A stretch of 64,000 nucleotides of DNA. Source: Rhyacichthys aspro. Taxonomy: Eukaryota; Chordata; Actinopteri; Gobiiformes; Rhyacichthyidae. Of this stretch, positions 1-12,300 are shown piece after piece. Made by a program: the position numbers and the translations under genes. The notes beneath the pieces were generated by a model that was given only the letters and a program-made list of their open reading frames with translations, was not told the DNA's origin and did no database searches. The first letter of the stretch is position 1, and each line of letters begins with the position of its first letter. Location of the stretch: NCBI GenBank assembly GCA_036850595.1, contig CM072152.1:16815207-16879206 (forward strand), in the 5' to 3' direction.

Positions 1-394
1 GGGCCAGAGTTGGTATTGTTTTTGGCTTGTCAAGAAACTCTGGTATAGCAATTTCAGCCCAGGGCATCTTGATTACTCCTTGGTCAGTGCAAAGTAGACA
101 GCGTGACAGAGGAGTCCCATGGCGTCCTTCATTGACTTCCTGCAGCCACTCCTCGGTGAAGATACAGGGGTAGGATGTCTCTGGGACAGGGGTCTCCTCC
201 ACTTCCCTGCAGCCCTCCTCTAGAAGACTTTTGAGGACGATACGTGCAGCCTGGTCCCCAAATGGTTCCACTTGGAGGTAGAAGTCTCCAGGACGAAGCA
301 GCAGAGGGTTCACAGGGGCCAACTGGATGACAGTTTTGTCATGGAGACACAGAGGCCAGCCCTCGCAGCGAAACACCACATCACAGTATCCGGC
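1..394 (-). CDS. KIAA1755/PLEKHG4-family protein, coding exon (partial, runs off left edge)
   Basis: Read on the minus strand, the frame is open for all 394 bases (131 codons plus one base), with no stop and no donor before the window edge. The exon starts just after a CTGTTTCAG acceptor. Residues include AGYCDVVFRCEGWPLC, LAPVNPLLLRPGDFYLQVE, YPCIFTEEWLQEVNEG and MPWAEIAIPEF. The pattern GWPLCL...LAP.NPLLLR.GDFYLQVE...P.FT.EWL matches, from memory, the N-terminal region of vertebrate KIAA1755 and its relative PLEKHG4 (puratrophin-1). Human KIAA1755 is roughly 1200 residues, so only the first sixth is here. PLEKHG4 is a Rho-family exchange factor with a C-terminal DH-PH module; that part is outside the window, so no catalytic claim is made. 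Which paralogue this is cannot be settled from the sequence shown. It lacks an internal ATG start, as expected for a second or third coding exon. Confidence 0.8.
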
Positions 395-466
395 CTGAAA
401 CAGAAGCACAGCTGTTCAATACTGCACTAGGAAGAAAACCTGCATCTGTAAAGTGTAGGTACTCAC

Positions 467-664
467 ACATGCTGCCTGTTGAACACTTTCCAGTAGGTGT
501 TTAGATGGTATGAGAAAGTCCAGCAGGCACTGCAGTGCATCACCATGGTAACGTTCTTCAATAGTTCGAAACAGCTGGCTCAGGACAATGGGCGCCGTGG
601 CCTCGAAAGGAGGAAAGAGGGAGGAGAGGGCAAACTGGATCGACGAATCCAGAGATTCTGGGTT
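467..664 (-). CDS. KIAA1755/PLEKHG4-family protein, upstream coding exon
   Basis: This 198-bp exon is exactly 66 codons, phase 0 at both ends. The minus-strand acceptor is ACTGTCCTTCCAG before AAC, and the donor is GCATGT|GTGAGT. It encodes NPESLDSSIQFALSSLFPPF near the start and LLDFLIPSKHLLESVQQAAC at the end. The 72-bp intron (395-466) then joins it in frame to the next exon (QQAAC|AGYCD), a typical teleost minimal intron. As I recall it, the family's N-terminus reads M-D-P-P-S-L-D, so the N of NPESLD should follow the initiator methionine directly. The ATG would then be the last codon of an upstream exon. The frame, the two good splice sites and the in-frame junction make this a real exon; the family assignment rests on recalled similarity. 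Confidence 0.8.
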
Positions 665-3600
665 CTGGAAGGACAGTGGAAATTAAGTTTAAAAATAATG
701 CAGATAAATAATGCACTTTACATAAGTGATTCTGATGTGCATCTATTCATCAGCCTTTTTGTATTCCTTTGAGATGATCCATTGTGGTAGTTTTTAGTAA
801 GGTTGTTTTGGTTTTTTTTACAGTCAAAAAGTCTTGCTTGTTTAGCAAATGGTCAGCTGTATAATGATGCGTTGGATGCCCACACTTTTTGAATTACATT
901 AATTTAATCTACTTTTACAGACCCAGAGTATGTTATAATATGCTAAATAGCACATGCTAGAAAATGTATCCAAAGAAAGCCTTTGGGCTAAAATAAAAAC
1001 GGCCATCTGAACATGATTAAGTCTGTCCTGCTTCAGTGTGTGTGACTTTCATGTCTGGCCAGGACACACTTCATTTAAAATGGTAAATTTGTAGCAGATT
1101 GGACAGCCTCTGATCACAAGTATGAAAGCAGACAAAGGAACAGTTCTGCGTGTCTAGAAAGATACAAGATGGCACACTTAAAGCCTGTGCACAAATCTGC
1201 CTTTGGTTACCACCTAAAAAGTCTGCTACATTCATTATCCAGGACCAGCTGTAGGAATGGCAAAGTCCATGCAAACACACGAAAGCCATTCACATGAAAA
1301 GGGACCATGTTTAAAGGAAGTGAACCTGCACCACTGAAAGCATGCCATGAACTTTAGGTGATGATGGTTTGACGTGTGAAGGCTGTCAGCACAGATCAGA
1401 GAGGCAGACAGAGATTTTTTGCCAGATTCTCTCCACAGAGTGATTTTAAATTGTGGATTTTACTAGCCTTGGCTGCTGTAAATGAAAAATGTATTTATAG
1501 TGATGAGCTGCTAATCTAAATTATCACTATACATGGTCCAAAGGGCTTAAAGCATCTGTAACATGTGAGGTGTTCAAACTAAAGGCTTCCTTTTATTTAA
1601 AGGGAAAACATGGTATTAGTGTTTATGTGACAGTGGATGACTGCGACTTAGCACTTATCTTTGTTTGTGCGCAGGTCTTTGCAGTGGGCTTGTTATTCAT
1701 ACAATCAGTTCACAGAGGCCTGCTGTGTTAATCTCCCAGCTCCACAATGGACTGTTTTTAGCCCACTCCTCATTTAGCTTGATGGCCTCACCAAATGTAG
1801 AGCCTGGTCTGTATAAACACAGAGCAGTTGCTTCAAAGACCCCTCACTGGTCAGCTCTGGGACCAGTGGGTTAAGTAGTGCTTACATTGGGCAACCATTG
1901 AACAGTGGGAACAGAGACTATTACCATTCATTTTACCAAATAAGCTGTACATTCACAGCCATAGGTGCATTCATTTGTGTTGTAGACAAGACCACACTAA
2001 CAAGACCAGGTTATCAGGGCTTCAAACAAAAACATTAGCCATTATCCCGGGGGCAATTCACTATAATAATTTAACTGTAAGTGAAAATACACTATACTAT
2101 AGCCTCAATTATCAATAATATAAGATGACAAGACAAAGACCAGTCTCAAGTATAACAACACTGGTATTATATGATATATCCTATGGTTCTATATACCATT
2201 ATTTCATTGGTAAAACATGCTATGATGATTGATCTGTCATAATACATTAAGACTGGAGATGGAAAGGCCTCTGAATAGTAATGTGTCACAGCTGTTACAG
2301 AGCGACTGTAGGCTTCACCTTCGAGTTTGACTGTACTTATCAAAGCTAACAGTGAGTCTGGGGTCAGAGCCAGTTCGGAGCACAATGTTTCACTATCCAT
2401 TTAGATCTGGTTATTTTAGACTTTCTCACAGTTTTCCCTCACAGTCTCACCAAACCTTTTTCTTTTATCACCTCAGTAAAAGACTTTCAGTGAAGGCCTT
2501 GAAGGCCTTGTCACACTATAAATATTTTTTGGATCTCTTAATGAAAACTCTCCCTGGATTTAGTCACAAAGCTCAGGTTTGAATACTTTTTTTCTCATAA
2601 CAAAGAAGGTTAAAAGCGTGAGATGCTTCACTCTGAGTGTGGCCGCTCTCTGTGGGTGGTTCGGTGAATGATATTTGTATGAGCGAGAGCCTCTTGAGAT
2701 TTAGTAAGCGTAGCCCAGCTGGACCCAGTTCAGACAGGCCAGCCAGCCAGATGAACTGAGTGTAGGGTGCAGAGTGCAGGAGGCGGCTGTCGCTGTTGTG
2801 GGGTTTCTCTGTATTTCATTACATCTGACAAACTGCCAGACAGCATGCCAAACAGGCTTAGGCTGAGAGTTTAGCCAGGCTTTCACTCACAGAAAAATGC
2901 TCCAAATAGCACTGGGGTTTTATAGTGGTCAGACTTTTACTGATAGGTATTTATCATTATTATCGCTGCTTCATCACTTGGTTTACTGAAAACTGTAGCA
3001 GGAGACGACATGTAAGTTGCACATATTCTTCCACAGCTGTAGTTTTAAACTTTGTGGTAATTTTGTACAATCATGTTCCACATAATATTGCTAATAGTAT
3101 TGGTAGTTGATCTTTTTTTATTGACTTCCTGAAACTCTGACAAACATCATGGTCAAGGCCTGGCAGTCTGATTCTTTATCTCTAGCCACTCTGCTGTTTA
3201 GCCCACTCTGCAGCTATCCTCCATGTATTTTTAACATTTACTCCCACTCTGGCCTCCTGATAACAGCAGCTCGTTAGATCTCATGGTGAAACCCAGACAA
3301 TCCAGTGCTAGTAAACAAGTTTTCAGGGCTATTTTCTTTTTGTGGTTCCTTTGGTATTTGTCTTACTAGCAGCAAAAAGCATTAAATAAAGTTCGTATGC
3401 TAAAGTTTTCTCTGACATAAAAACAGTGGGGTTTGATCGGTGTCCAGCTGGTCACCAAATTCCTCTGCCGCCTCCTGGGCTCCCTCAGGACAAGGGGATT
3501 CCCTCTCTGCCCACTCCCATCCAGTGCTCAGTGGTTTAACTCAATGGGAGCTTCAGTCTCTAACAGAGATCATTGTCTCTGCTGATATGGACAAAAGGCA

Positions 3601-6600
3601 TTTGTTATAACAGATCACTCTCTTTGTGTGTCCCTCCATTAAAGCCCTCTGGGAGTTTTAGCGGGGCATTAAGCAGGTAATTACAGGTTTGGCTCTTTTG
3701 CCTCAGGCTTCTGCTGAAGGGAGTCAGGACTCAGATTTTAGCCACAGTATAAACAAGCTGTCAAGGTGTTCACCCAACACTGAGTCAACAAACTGACAAC
3801 ACTAAGTTTAGTTTGAGTCACAAGTTTGAGTCACATATTTCTAGAATCCAAATGAGAAATAACGTTATTTTACCTGAAACTAAACAGGAGACAGGTGACA
3901 ATTTAGGAAGAAGTCCCAAAGCTCAAGCACTGCCTGACTTCAACACGCTTTAACTTGTTACTATGTCCAAGGGCAGTCGATGACACAGCACCAAGTCAGC
4001 CGTAACACCAGACAATAACAACACAGACTCAGAGAGGTAATGTGTGATGACATAGAACCACAGAAAACATGACCAAAGGAGAACTAAACAGGACTGAGTG
4101 AACTGTGCCCATATCTGCCACATCTTTCTCTTCAAGTGGCATAAGAAATGATTCGGCAGTGTTGGGCTTTACCACACACCAAACCACCTACTTTTGGGTT
4201 TGGCAGCCATTATCACAATGCAATCTCAATGAGTCACTGTCTTACTCAAAGTTTAATCACATAAATATGTCTTTCACACACTCCCTTTCTTCCCAAGACT
4301 CTGTATCCGCAGTTTCAACACAATGCTGTCTTTGTATGAGATCCAGCACTCCAGCCCTGTTTAAATCCCTTTCAATTTAATAAAACACACTTAAAACCTA
4401 CACCATTTAACATCATACCAATTTATTTTTCCTGGGAATTATGCTTGTAGAATAAAGAGGTCATGAAAATGGTGAATTATATTTCGAATATGGCTTTTTG
4501 TCATTGTTGCATTACTATGTGGGTGAGCCCTGATATTGTTTTATGAGTGATCTAGTGAGTCAGGAATCTGTAAATAATGCACAGTGGACTCAAAGTTCAA
4601 CACGAGTATGGTCACAACTGGCCTAATGAAAATACACCACTTTATAATAAACTTGTGTCTTGGATAATGATCTTCCCACACCTTACATTAGTTTTTTCAA
4701 ATATATCACTTGTTCGAAGCAATCCTTGAATTTATCTCAAAGCTCTGTTTGAAATGCTGTCTTGGTATGACCCTTAATATTATTACTTCACTTTGACTAA
4801 CGGAAAGACACCTGCATTCGCAGACTATAAAGCCATATTAATGTTTACAATGTTGGCTGGAATCTCAAAATTCCACACTCATAATGATTCATAACAAACT
4901 TCTGGAAGTCTTATTTCCCAGAGGTTGCATTTTGGCAAACTTTCAGCCATACAAATAAAACACTTTGTTTTAGGAGTCAGATTATAACAGGTCAATTGGG
5001 AAGGAAATATGGCCTGAGCAATTTAAAAAAAAGGAGGCCCTGTGAAATCTATTTTAGCTGCAACACAAATGATTTTGAGATGCCCGGCATATCTGTATGT
5101 TTATAAGGAGTGTAAGAAACATAGACAACTGCTGCGTTTCACTCATACAGAATTTACCATATGTCAAACAAGGACACTGCTCTAAACAGAACGGCAGCAG
5201 TCTATATATGGAGAAACATGCATTAACAGAGTCTATAACTATGGTGCTCAAGCCTGTAAAACCCTGCTAAAATACTAATCTTAGCACTGCTATCTTTCTC
5301 TCCAGGGGAAGCCACAATGCTAACTTTCCAACACAGCCTGGGAAGGAAACAGAAAGTACGGTGAAACACAGAAGCAGACAATGCCCGCAGTAGTGACTCA
5401 CACACGGTCTAGTGTATAGCTGCTCAGACGTTTCCCCTGAATTCTTGGCAAATGCAGTGTTTTGAAAATACGCTACAGAGCCAATGCTGAGTTTGACCCA
5501 CTTTTGTCACTGAGACAATAAACAGTGAAAAGAGTCTTCGCAGATCCATGGTAACACTCAAGATCGTACAGTTGTAGCTGACTGAAGCAAAATTACAGTG
5601 CGACGAGTCAGATGTCTGCAATTACACCTCTTAAATCACGTCGCTTTCCACACTTGGGTTCAGTAGTAATTTGGTGAAGTGACGGCGAGGGAAGCAGTGG
5701 TCAGTGTATGTTTGTGAGCCAAAGTGTGCACATTTATTGAGTTAATGTGATGACATGTTAAAGGGAGCTACTGAGGAAAGCCGACACTGTGGAGCCTGGG
5801 CGACAGTCAAAATATGAATCTTTTCACATTAACATTTACATACAACTTTGATCTAAAGCTAATGTCATATTTCAAGCAAATGAAGAGATAAAGGTGCTTT
5901 TAAAATAAAGAAGGGTCTTTTAGATGAGACTGTAAAGTTAGATAGCAACAAGATAACATGCATACAGATTACACACACTTTGTAGGTAAATTAAAGACAA
6001 AATCTCAGTCTAAACACGTTTTGACATGACAAATCCCTCAGCCAAAACCCAGCAGCCTTTTTGTTCATTTGCATTGGCTTTGAATATGCTTTGAATACTG
6101 CAACAGACCTCTACCTTGCCACTATTATCTGCATTGTCTCTGTTTGTGTCTGTTTACTGTACTGTGAGCGCAAAATGTTGCAGCGCTTTGCTTGACCTTG
6201 TAGTGAATAAATGACCAGAGCTTGTCCTTGTCACACAGTAACTAACAGTAACAGTGTAAAACAGTGGGCACCAGCAAAAGAGCAAATCATGTCAGGTTCT
6301 TATAATTGTTAGGTACAAAACATATCAGGCAGTGAGCTAATAACTATGTAGAATGAGCATACTGACTCGTAACTGTAAAAGGGTCACGGTCATGGAGTAT
6401 GATATCTTATATAAACAAACAGTAGAGGCTGTCAACCTGGTCAAACAAGTGCTGCAGTAAATGTGAAGGCAGGACAAAGCACTCTGGCAGCCATGACCAA
6501 TGCCAAGTGCAAACTTCAAACATACTTCCTTCCTGCTCTTTTTAAAGCCACCATTTATGTGGCTCACTGGACTCAAGTTAAGTAAAATACCAGGCTTTTT

Positions 6601-9208
6601 CCCATTTATAAAGAGGTTATAAAATGGAAACTCTACATTATCTTTTTAGTTAATTTATTTGCCATAGTATTAATTAAAAGCCACATCCAACCATAAAATC
6701 ATCATAAAATCCAATGGCTCGGTCATTAATTATCTTCCGTTGTGACCGAGGCCTCTCCCTTAATAAAATCCCTGTGGTTTTTAAAAGCCGAACTAGGAAG
6801 ATTCCACAATGTACTCATACAAAGCAGTGAAATCACTTTCAACACAAAACCACTCCATTGACTCAAGTATGTGTGCCATCTGCATCAATTAAAACCAAAT
6901 CAAAGGACTTAAAGAGGACCATTCTTTCACTGTCTCTTTGTTGGTGTGCACACACTTTAAAAAGCTGGAGATGCTGTGGGCTGTTGATGTGAAAGAGGCT
7001 CACTAACTGTGGCCAAAACAGTTTTGTTTCATTAGAATAATATGAAAGGCTACATGGACAATAAGGTGTGTAATCCTAGAGACCACATTAAACAGGTTTA
7101 AAATGCAGGTATTGTGCTAATATTACACGTGACTATCACAGCCACAAAGAGAAAGCTAAGTATTTGTTCAGTTACTGGGTCAGTGGGGCAGCTTCACCTG
7201 AGAACAATGACCAGCAAGAGCTCTTATACTTTACCATCTTTGCAGGAGTTGTTCACTTCTCAAGAAGAGTTGGTTTCATTTTAGTTGCTGATAATCCTCC
7301 CCAGAGATCCAAAAAGACATGCCATGTTTAGTGCATCAACAAAAAGAGGTGGTGCTGCTGCTGCTATCGGTTAATGTCCCCCCGCATAACAGTGGCTTGT
7401 TTTGATTGAACAGTCACTAACGTCCTTTCCATTCTTCACAGACTTTTCCATGTGCCTGAGTGAAAGTTTGAAGCTGCCTGTTGATCCTGTCGCTCCTCTT
7501 TCAGTCCTGGCTAGTGGTGTGTTTGGAGCAAGTCGAGGGAAGGACAGAGAGAGGGAGAGAGAGAGAGAGGAGGGGGAGGAGAAAGCTTTCTCTTTCTGAG
7601 GAAATCCCCCTCGGGCCTTTTCTTCTTGCCTCTCTCTCAAAGACACACTTCCACACGTTCCAGCTGGATTTATCACACACCCAAAGCACCTACATAAACA
7701 GCATGTTACAAATTAGTGCACATGGCCACTTTGAAAATGCATATGTTAGAAAGTAAACACCTGCTGTCACATGCTTGTATGTATATGCTTTTTAATGCAT
7801 ATGGACTCTTGGCCAAGCTGCAGAGACTCACAAAAGGCCAGCCCCTCCATTGTGGCCCCTTTCTTTCTATTTTAATCACAGACAGGGGTGTAACTACTGT
7901 TAGAGCACAGCGCAGATGCTAATAACGAAACAAGGCCATTAATATAGATTGAAATAACTAAACGTACTACAATAAACAAGGTAAACTGACAAAAGATCAT
8001 ACCAAAAGATACCAGGGAGAAAAAGAAAAATGACAGAACACTAACTGAAATAGAAATGTATACATGTAGTCTGTTGTACTTGTACAGTTTGCAGTGAGGC
8101 CCTATATAATTGATCTCAGGCTGGTTTATGAGACTAAGTCATTCTTCTATCCCTCCCAGACGTCCACAGTGTGCTCCAGGCTTTTTCATTTCCTCTCTGC
8201 AGCCGTAGTCTTCCGGTAGACTTGCTCATATCAAAGACAGAGACAGTCGAGGGGCTTCCCTGCAGACGTCCGAGCCGAGCAGCGAGGCATGTGTCCACAT
8301 TAGGCCAAAGGAATGCAGGGTTACACCTTCCAGACTGTGATTTACATCTGGAACCAAGAGGCATGAAACTCTAGACCTGCTGCAACAAGCACCACTTTAA
8401 CTTCACTCCGAGGAGGAGATTGACAGGCCCGTGTTTATTTCTACCGACCAAATGAATATGAGCGACGCGTTTGAGACGAGCGGCCTACAGACGGCCCCCA
8501 GCCCTGTCTATTTGTTCATTTAAATTCCACGAGTGACAGCAGAATCTGTGCATATTTTTATTTCGTGCAGAGAGAGCAGAAGATTTCCTTTTAATCAGGT
8601 GTCTGTCTGGTGAAGTTACAGCTGCGAGTATAAACTGTAAGGCCCTCTCTAATACTCACTGAATCTGCGGTTTCCTATTCTGCAAGAAAGGCACTCTCTC
8701 AAACATTCCTCGCATGTTTTCTTTCACATACAGAAAGCCATGCTAATTTGTCTTTGACCCTAAACCACAGAAATATGAGGCTCTTGAAATGGGCTGCACT
8801 GTTCAGTTTCTCACTATTCGTTCAATGTCTATTTTCAATCATACTGTACACCCATGGGATACGCAAATGTGTCTCATGGGGTGCATATAATTCAGAGCAA
8901 CTTTGTAAACAGTAAAAGTCATTATATTGAAAATGGACTCCTCTACGGCTTTACAGACCACTCCCATCAGTATTAACACAGGCTAAAGCTAACATTCATT
9001 TGTGTTTGTTTGTCAAACACATTTAGCTAGATATGATAATCATGATAAAAAGTCTTCTCATGATAAGTCTGCTTTATGCTAACTTCAAACTGGTATTGTA
9101 TTGTATCTTTGATAGTGTACTTCAGCTTCTAAGTAGTGATGATTCATTGGCTGACATGTGACTCCAGCTGATTTAGCCATATCTTTTTGTTATTTTTTTC
9201 TCTCTTAG
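665..9208. other. Non-coding DNA upstream of the minus-strand gene (intron/intergenic)
   Basis: AT-rich sequence with only short, compositionally random ORFs. It is probably the first intron and 5' region of the minus-strand KIAA1755/PLEKHG4-like gene. One purine-rich tract (7544-7582) and one CpG-richer block (about 8160-8520) stand out. No gene, RNA gene or mobile element with defined ends was recognised here. Confidence 0.5.
7544..7582. repeat. (GA)n / purine-rich microsatellite
   Basis: Imperfect GA dinucleotide tract grading into GGA triplets. It causes the long Glu/Arg and Ser/Leu-rich ORFs on both strands between 7371 and 7756, which are therefore not genes. Confidence 0.85.
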
Positions 9209-9329
9209 TCAAAGCCCGGATCTTTGTCTGGAGCACAAACCTGCTGGGGAATCAGAGTCGGCCGACATGAAAGCGGGCCACAGTCGGACGACACTGAGCT
9301 CTGATCCCTGCCTCATGAAAACCAGATGA
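9209..9329 (+). other. Exon-like block of unknown identity
   Basis: A long pyrimidine run ending in TCTCTCTTAG at 9201-9208 forms a textbook 3' splice site. The following ~120 bases are richer in CpG than their surroundings and open in one plus frame for 39 codons to a TGA at 9327-9329 (it begins QSPDLCLEHKPAGESESADM). A second frame is open for about 31 codons. No protein family is recognised, no donor was found and neighbouring exons are not evident. It may be a terminal exon, a non-coding RNA exon or chance. Confidence 0.18.
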
Positions 9330-12300
9330 CTGTCCATCTAAACCAACACAGACGTTATATTGAGAGGGTTTCTGTTCTGTGACTCAGTGGAGATGTGATA
9401 GGGAGCGCTCTATAAAAAGTGCAGACATAAACGTAGCCATGGAGGGTGAAAAGTAGACCAAACTAGACAGGGAAATATACACAGATAAAGAAAGAGAGTT
9501 CCGGAGATACAGCCAAAGCCAGGAAGTCTGCAACGCACACCCTCAGTGGTTCATTAAGCAATGGCAAACACGAACTTTCTTGAATATAGACATAAACAAG
9601 CACTTTTACACACAGCAGGTTGAGCTCCTTTGAGATCTGCGTCTAATACCTACCTTGTGAGTGTGAGATCCCTCAGGCTAGTGAGCTGGAACCCTTCAGA
9701 GATTTACTAGAAACTGCACTCTTAACCATAGACACTGCAGCTTTACCGTCTATAAAGAGTGATTCATGGTGAATGTGCTCATGAGAACTCTCCTGTTGGC
9801 AGTCTACCCCCTACAAACTAACCTTGGATCAATTACCGGACTCAATTTGTTTTATTAACTCTGCAGGTTGTTTTAATTTAAAGCTAAATGACGAAACCCT
9901 GTGTCAGCACTAATGCTACATTAGCCCTAAGGTGGAGCCAGATCAGATGTTTTATTCCTCGTAGTGTTCACATTATACTAAATCAGATTCAATGCAAGCT
10001 AATCTAGGTCCTGGAGTTATGTTTATGAGCAAAAACAAGCAACAACAACAATAACCAAAGCAGTATAACATAACGGACCTAAAAGAGAAGATTTTTTTGG
10101 TTGACCATTAAATTGAATTGTCTTCTCTTCATTCATTATTCTGGGGCCAATAATGTGTGATTGTTTTCAATAATTCTAACATCTCTCTCTTTTAGCATTT
10201 GTCAGAGAAATAAAGGAATGATAAGAGTGAAGTCATAGTATTTTAAACTGACTACGAGATAAACACAAAGAAAAGGCCCCAATGTTTTGATGCCAGTTTA
10301 AAAGTAGCACAGTCTGCGTATCCCTGGAAGAGATAAACACAAACAGCCCTTATTCAGAGATGCTGTTATTACAAGTGTCTGAATAGTTTTTGGCTGCCGT
10401 CACTCTTGTCTTGATGGGACGAGATTAAAAGAGAAGACAAGAGCTCTATCTGTCTGTGTCTTTGGTTCACTTTCCCAGCGAGAGCTACCTTATCAGCGTC
10501 TGGAGATCTGCTGCTGTGCCTCTGACATCATTTCCTGCCTGACCCGGGCCTGTCAAGACTAGGAGGCCCGGGCTTGTGATGTAGAGCCTTGAGTTGTTTC
10601 GACATTCTTTCAACAAATGAAGGGGACAGTCAAGGCATCTTCCTTGTCAATATCTGTCTACACCACAGCTGTTTTTGTGTGAGGGATTTCACAGGATTAA
10701 TGTGTTGTGAGTAGCATGGCACTGTTTTTGCAGTGAAAATGAGGGTATTAAAAAGGGGGAAGCTGTACATTCCAGCTCGGTCAGTGGGACTGTCTGCATA
10801 TTTGTGTTCGACTGTGCGATTACCTTTGATCATTCAAGTACTGTAGACAATCCTCAAGGAGCCGACATTGAGTGATCCATTGTGGCATTAAATATTCCCA
10901 CATGTTCACCCAGATCAGTCTATTGAGTTTTTCAAATCACCACTCTACTTTTATGGATGATAAAAATCAAGACAGCGATGGCTTTAACGGTTGAAATTGC
11001 TTCAACTGCTCCATTTTAGCAGTTTTGTTCCCACTGAGGTTTTATAATGAGACTTCAGATTTTAGTACAGCTGGCTGGCCCCACTGGGAGAAAAATATAT
11101 CTTTTTGACAGACAAAAGGGTACTTTTTGAGTATGCAACCAATTATCTTAGATTTACAGTCTGTGTAATGGTCACACAAGAAAGAGATCTAACACAACTT
11201 CTCATTTGTTGTACCATATAAACTGACTGGCACTGTCACGTGAAGGGAAAATGTGTTTCAACAGACAATTTATTATTATAGCATTACTTTTGCACAAGCA
11301 GCAGACTCAGGACATAAAATGTGGGTATTTTAGGTACTAATTTCATCTTTAGCTGTATGTTTATACATACGTTCTTGGTGCAATTTTTCTTTCTCCTGAT
11401 CTCATAAATTTACAGGGTTCAAGTTGATACATATAAGGTAAGCCATTTGAAGTAGATGGGGAATGTTCTTTGGTCAGTGAGACAGAAAAAGAGCTGGTCA
11501 ATTATAAGTGCATACAGAGGAAAACAGTTAAGCAGTAAGTTAGTTACTGCATACAGTTACAGAAAGTCTGCTAAAATTTCACTACTGAATAAAAGTATTT
11601 GGGTCACACAATGAAATCTTCCCACGGCAAATAGATTATTTGATGAGGAAGACTCCCTGAGCACTTTCACATGTTTCACAGCAATGACAGGCCTTAACCT
11701 CAGCTGGCCACTGCTGGGTGCTGGTCAAGTGGAAGAAGCAGGTGTTCAATTCACAACAACAGACAAGGCAAGGAAAAAAAACCTCACACTGACAAGAATG
11801 TGGGAAGATTTGGCTTGAGAAATTGCTCCTTTCTTATGAGAGATTACAAACTCAAGCGCATAGAAAAGAGTCACAAAGAAGAATACTGAGGATTGTAGAT
11901 TAATGTTAGCTCTGCTATTAACTTAGCATCATTTATTTCCTTTGCTCTTTCCTGTGCTCCTGTATGAATAAAACAATTTCTAAACAACAGCATTATAAGT
12001 ACCTGCTATGGTGAAACTTAGGTGAGTTCTCATTCATTAGTGATAAAGCCCATGTCCCTCACACCATTCAAGTGCACACAGCAGTTTTCTTAAGTCGGTG
12101 GACTCACAGTAGTTATTTTTGAAGTGTACACCAAGATTGTACTTAACAATTACCTCCCAACTCGGCCTGTCTGTGTAAGCAAAGCAAAGTCGACGCAGTT
12201 GTGTTTCAGGAGACTGTGGTGCGTCTGCAGAACCATGGGAAATACTGAGATCCACACACACTGCTGATTCAGATACATACTGGTGTGCACTATGCACACA

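Noticed and set aside
7371..7756. Overlapping Arg/Glu- and Ser/Leu-rich ORFs on both strands
   Set aside because: Produced by the GA-rich tract at 7544-7582.
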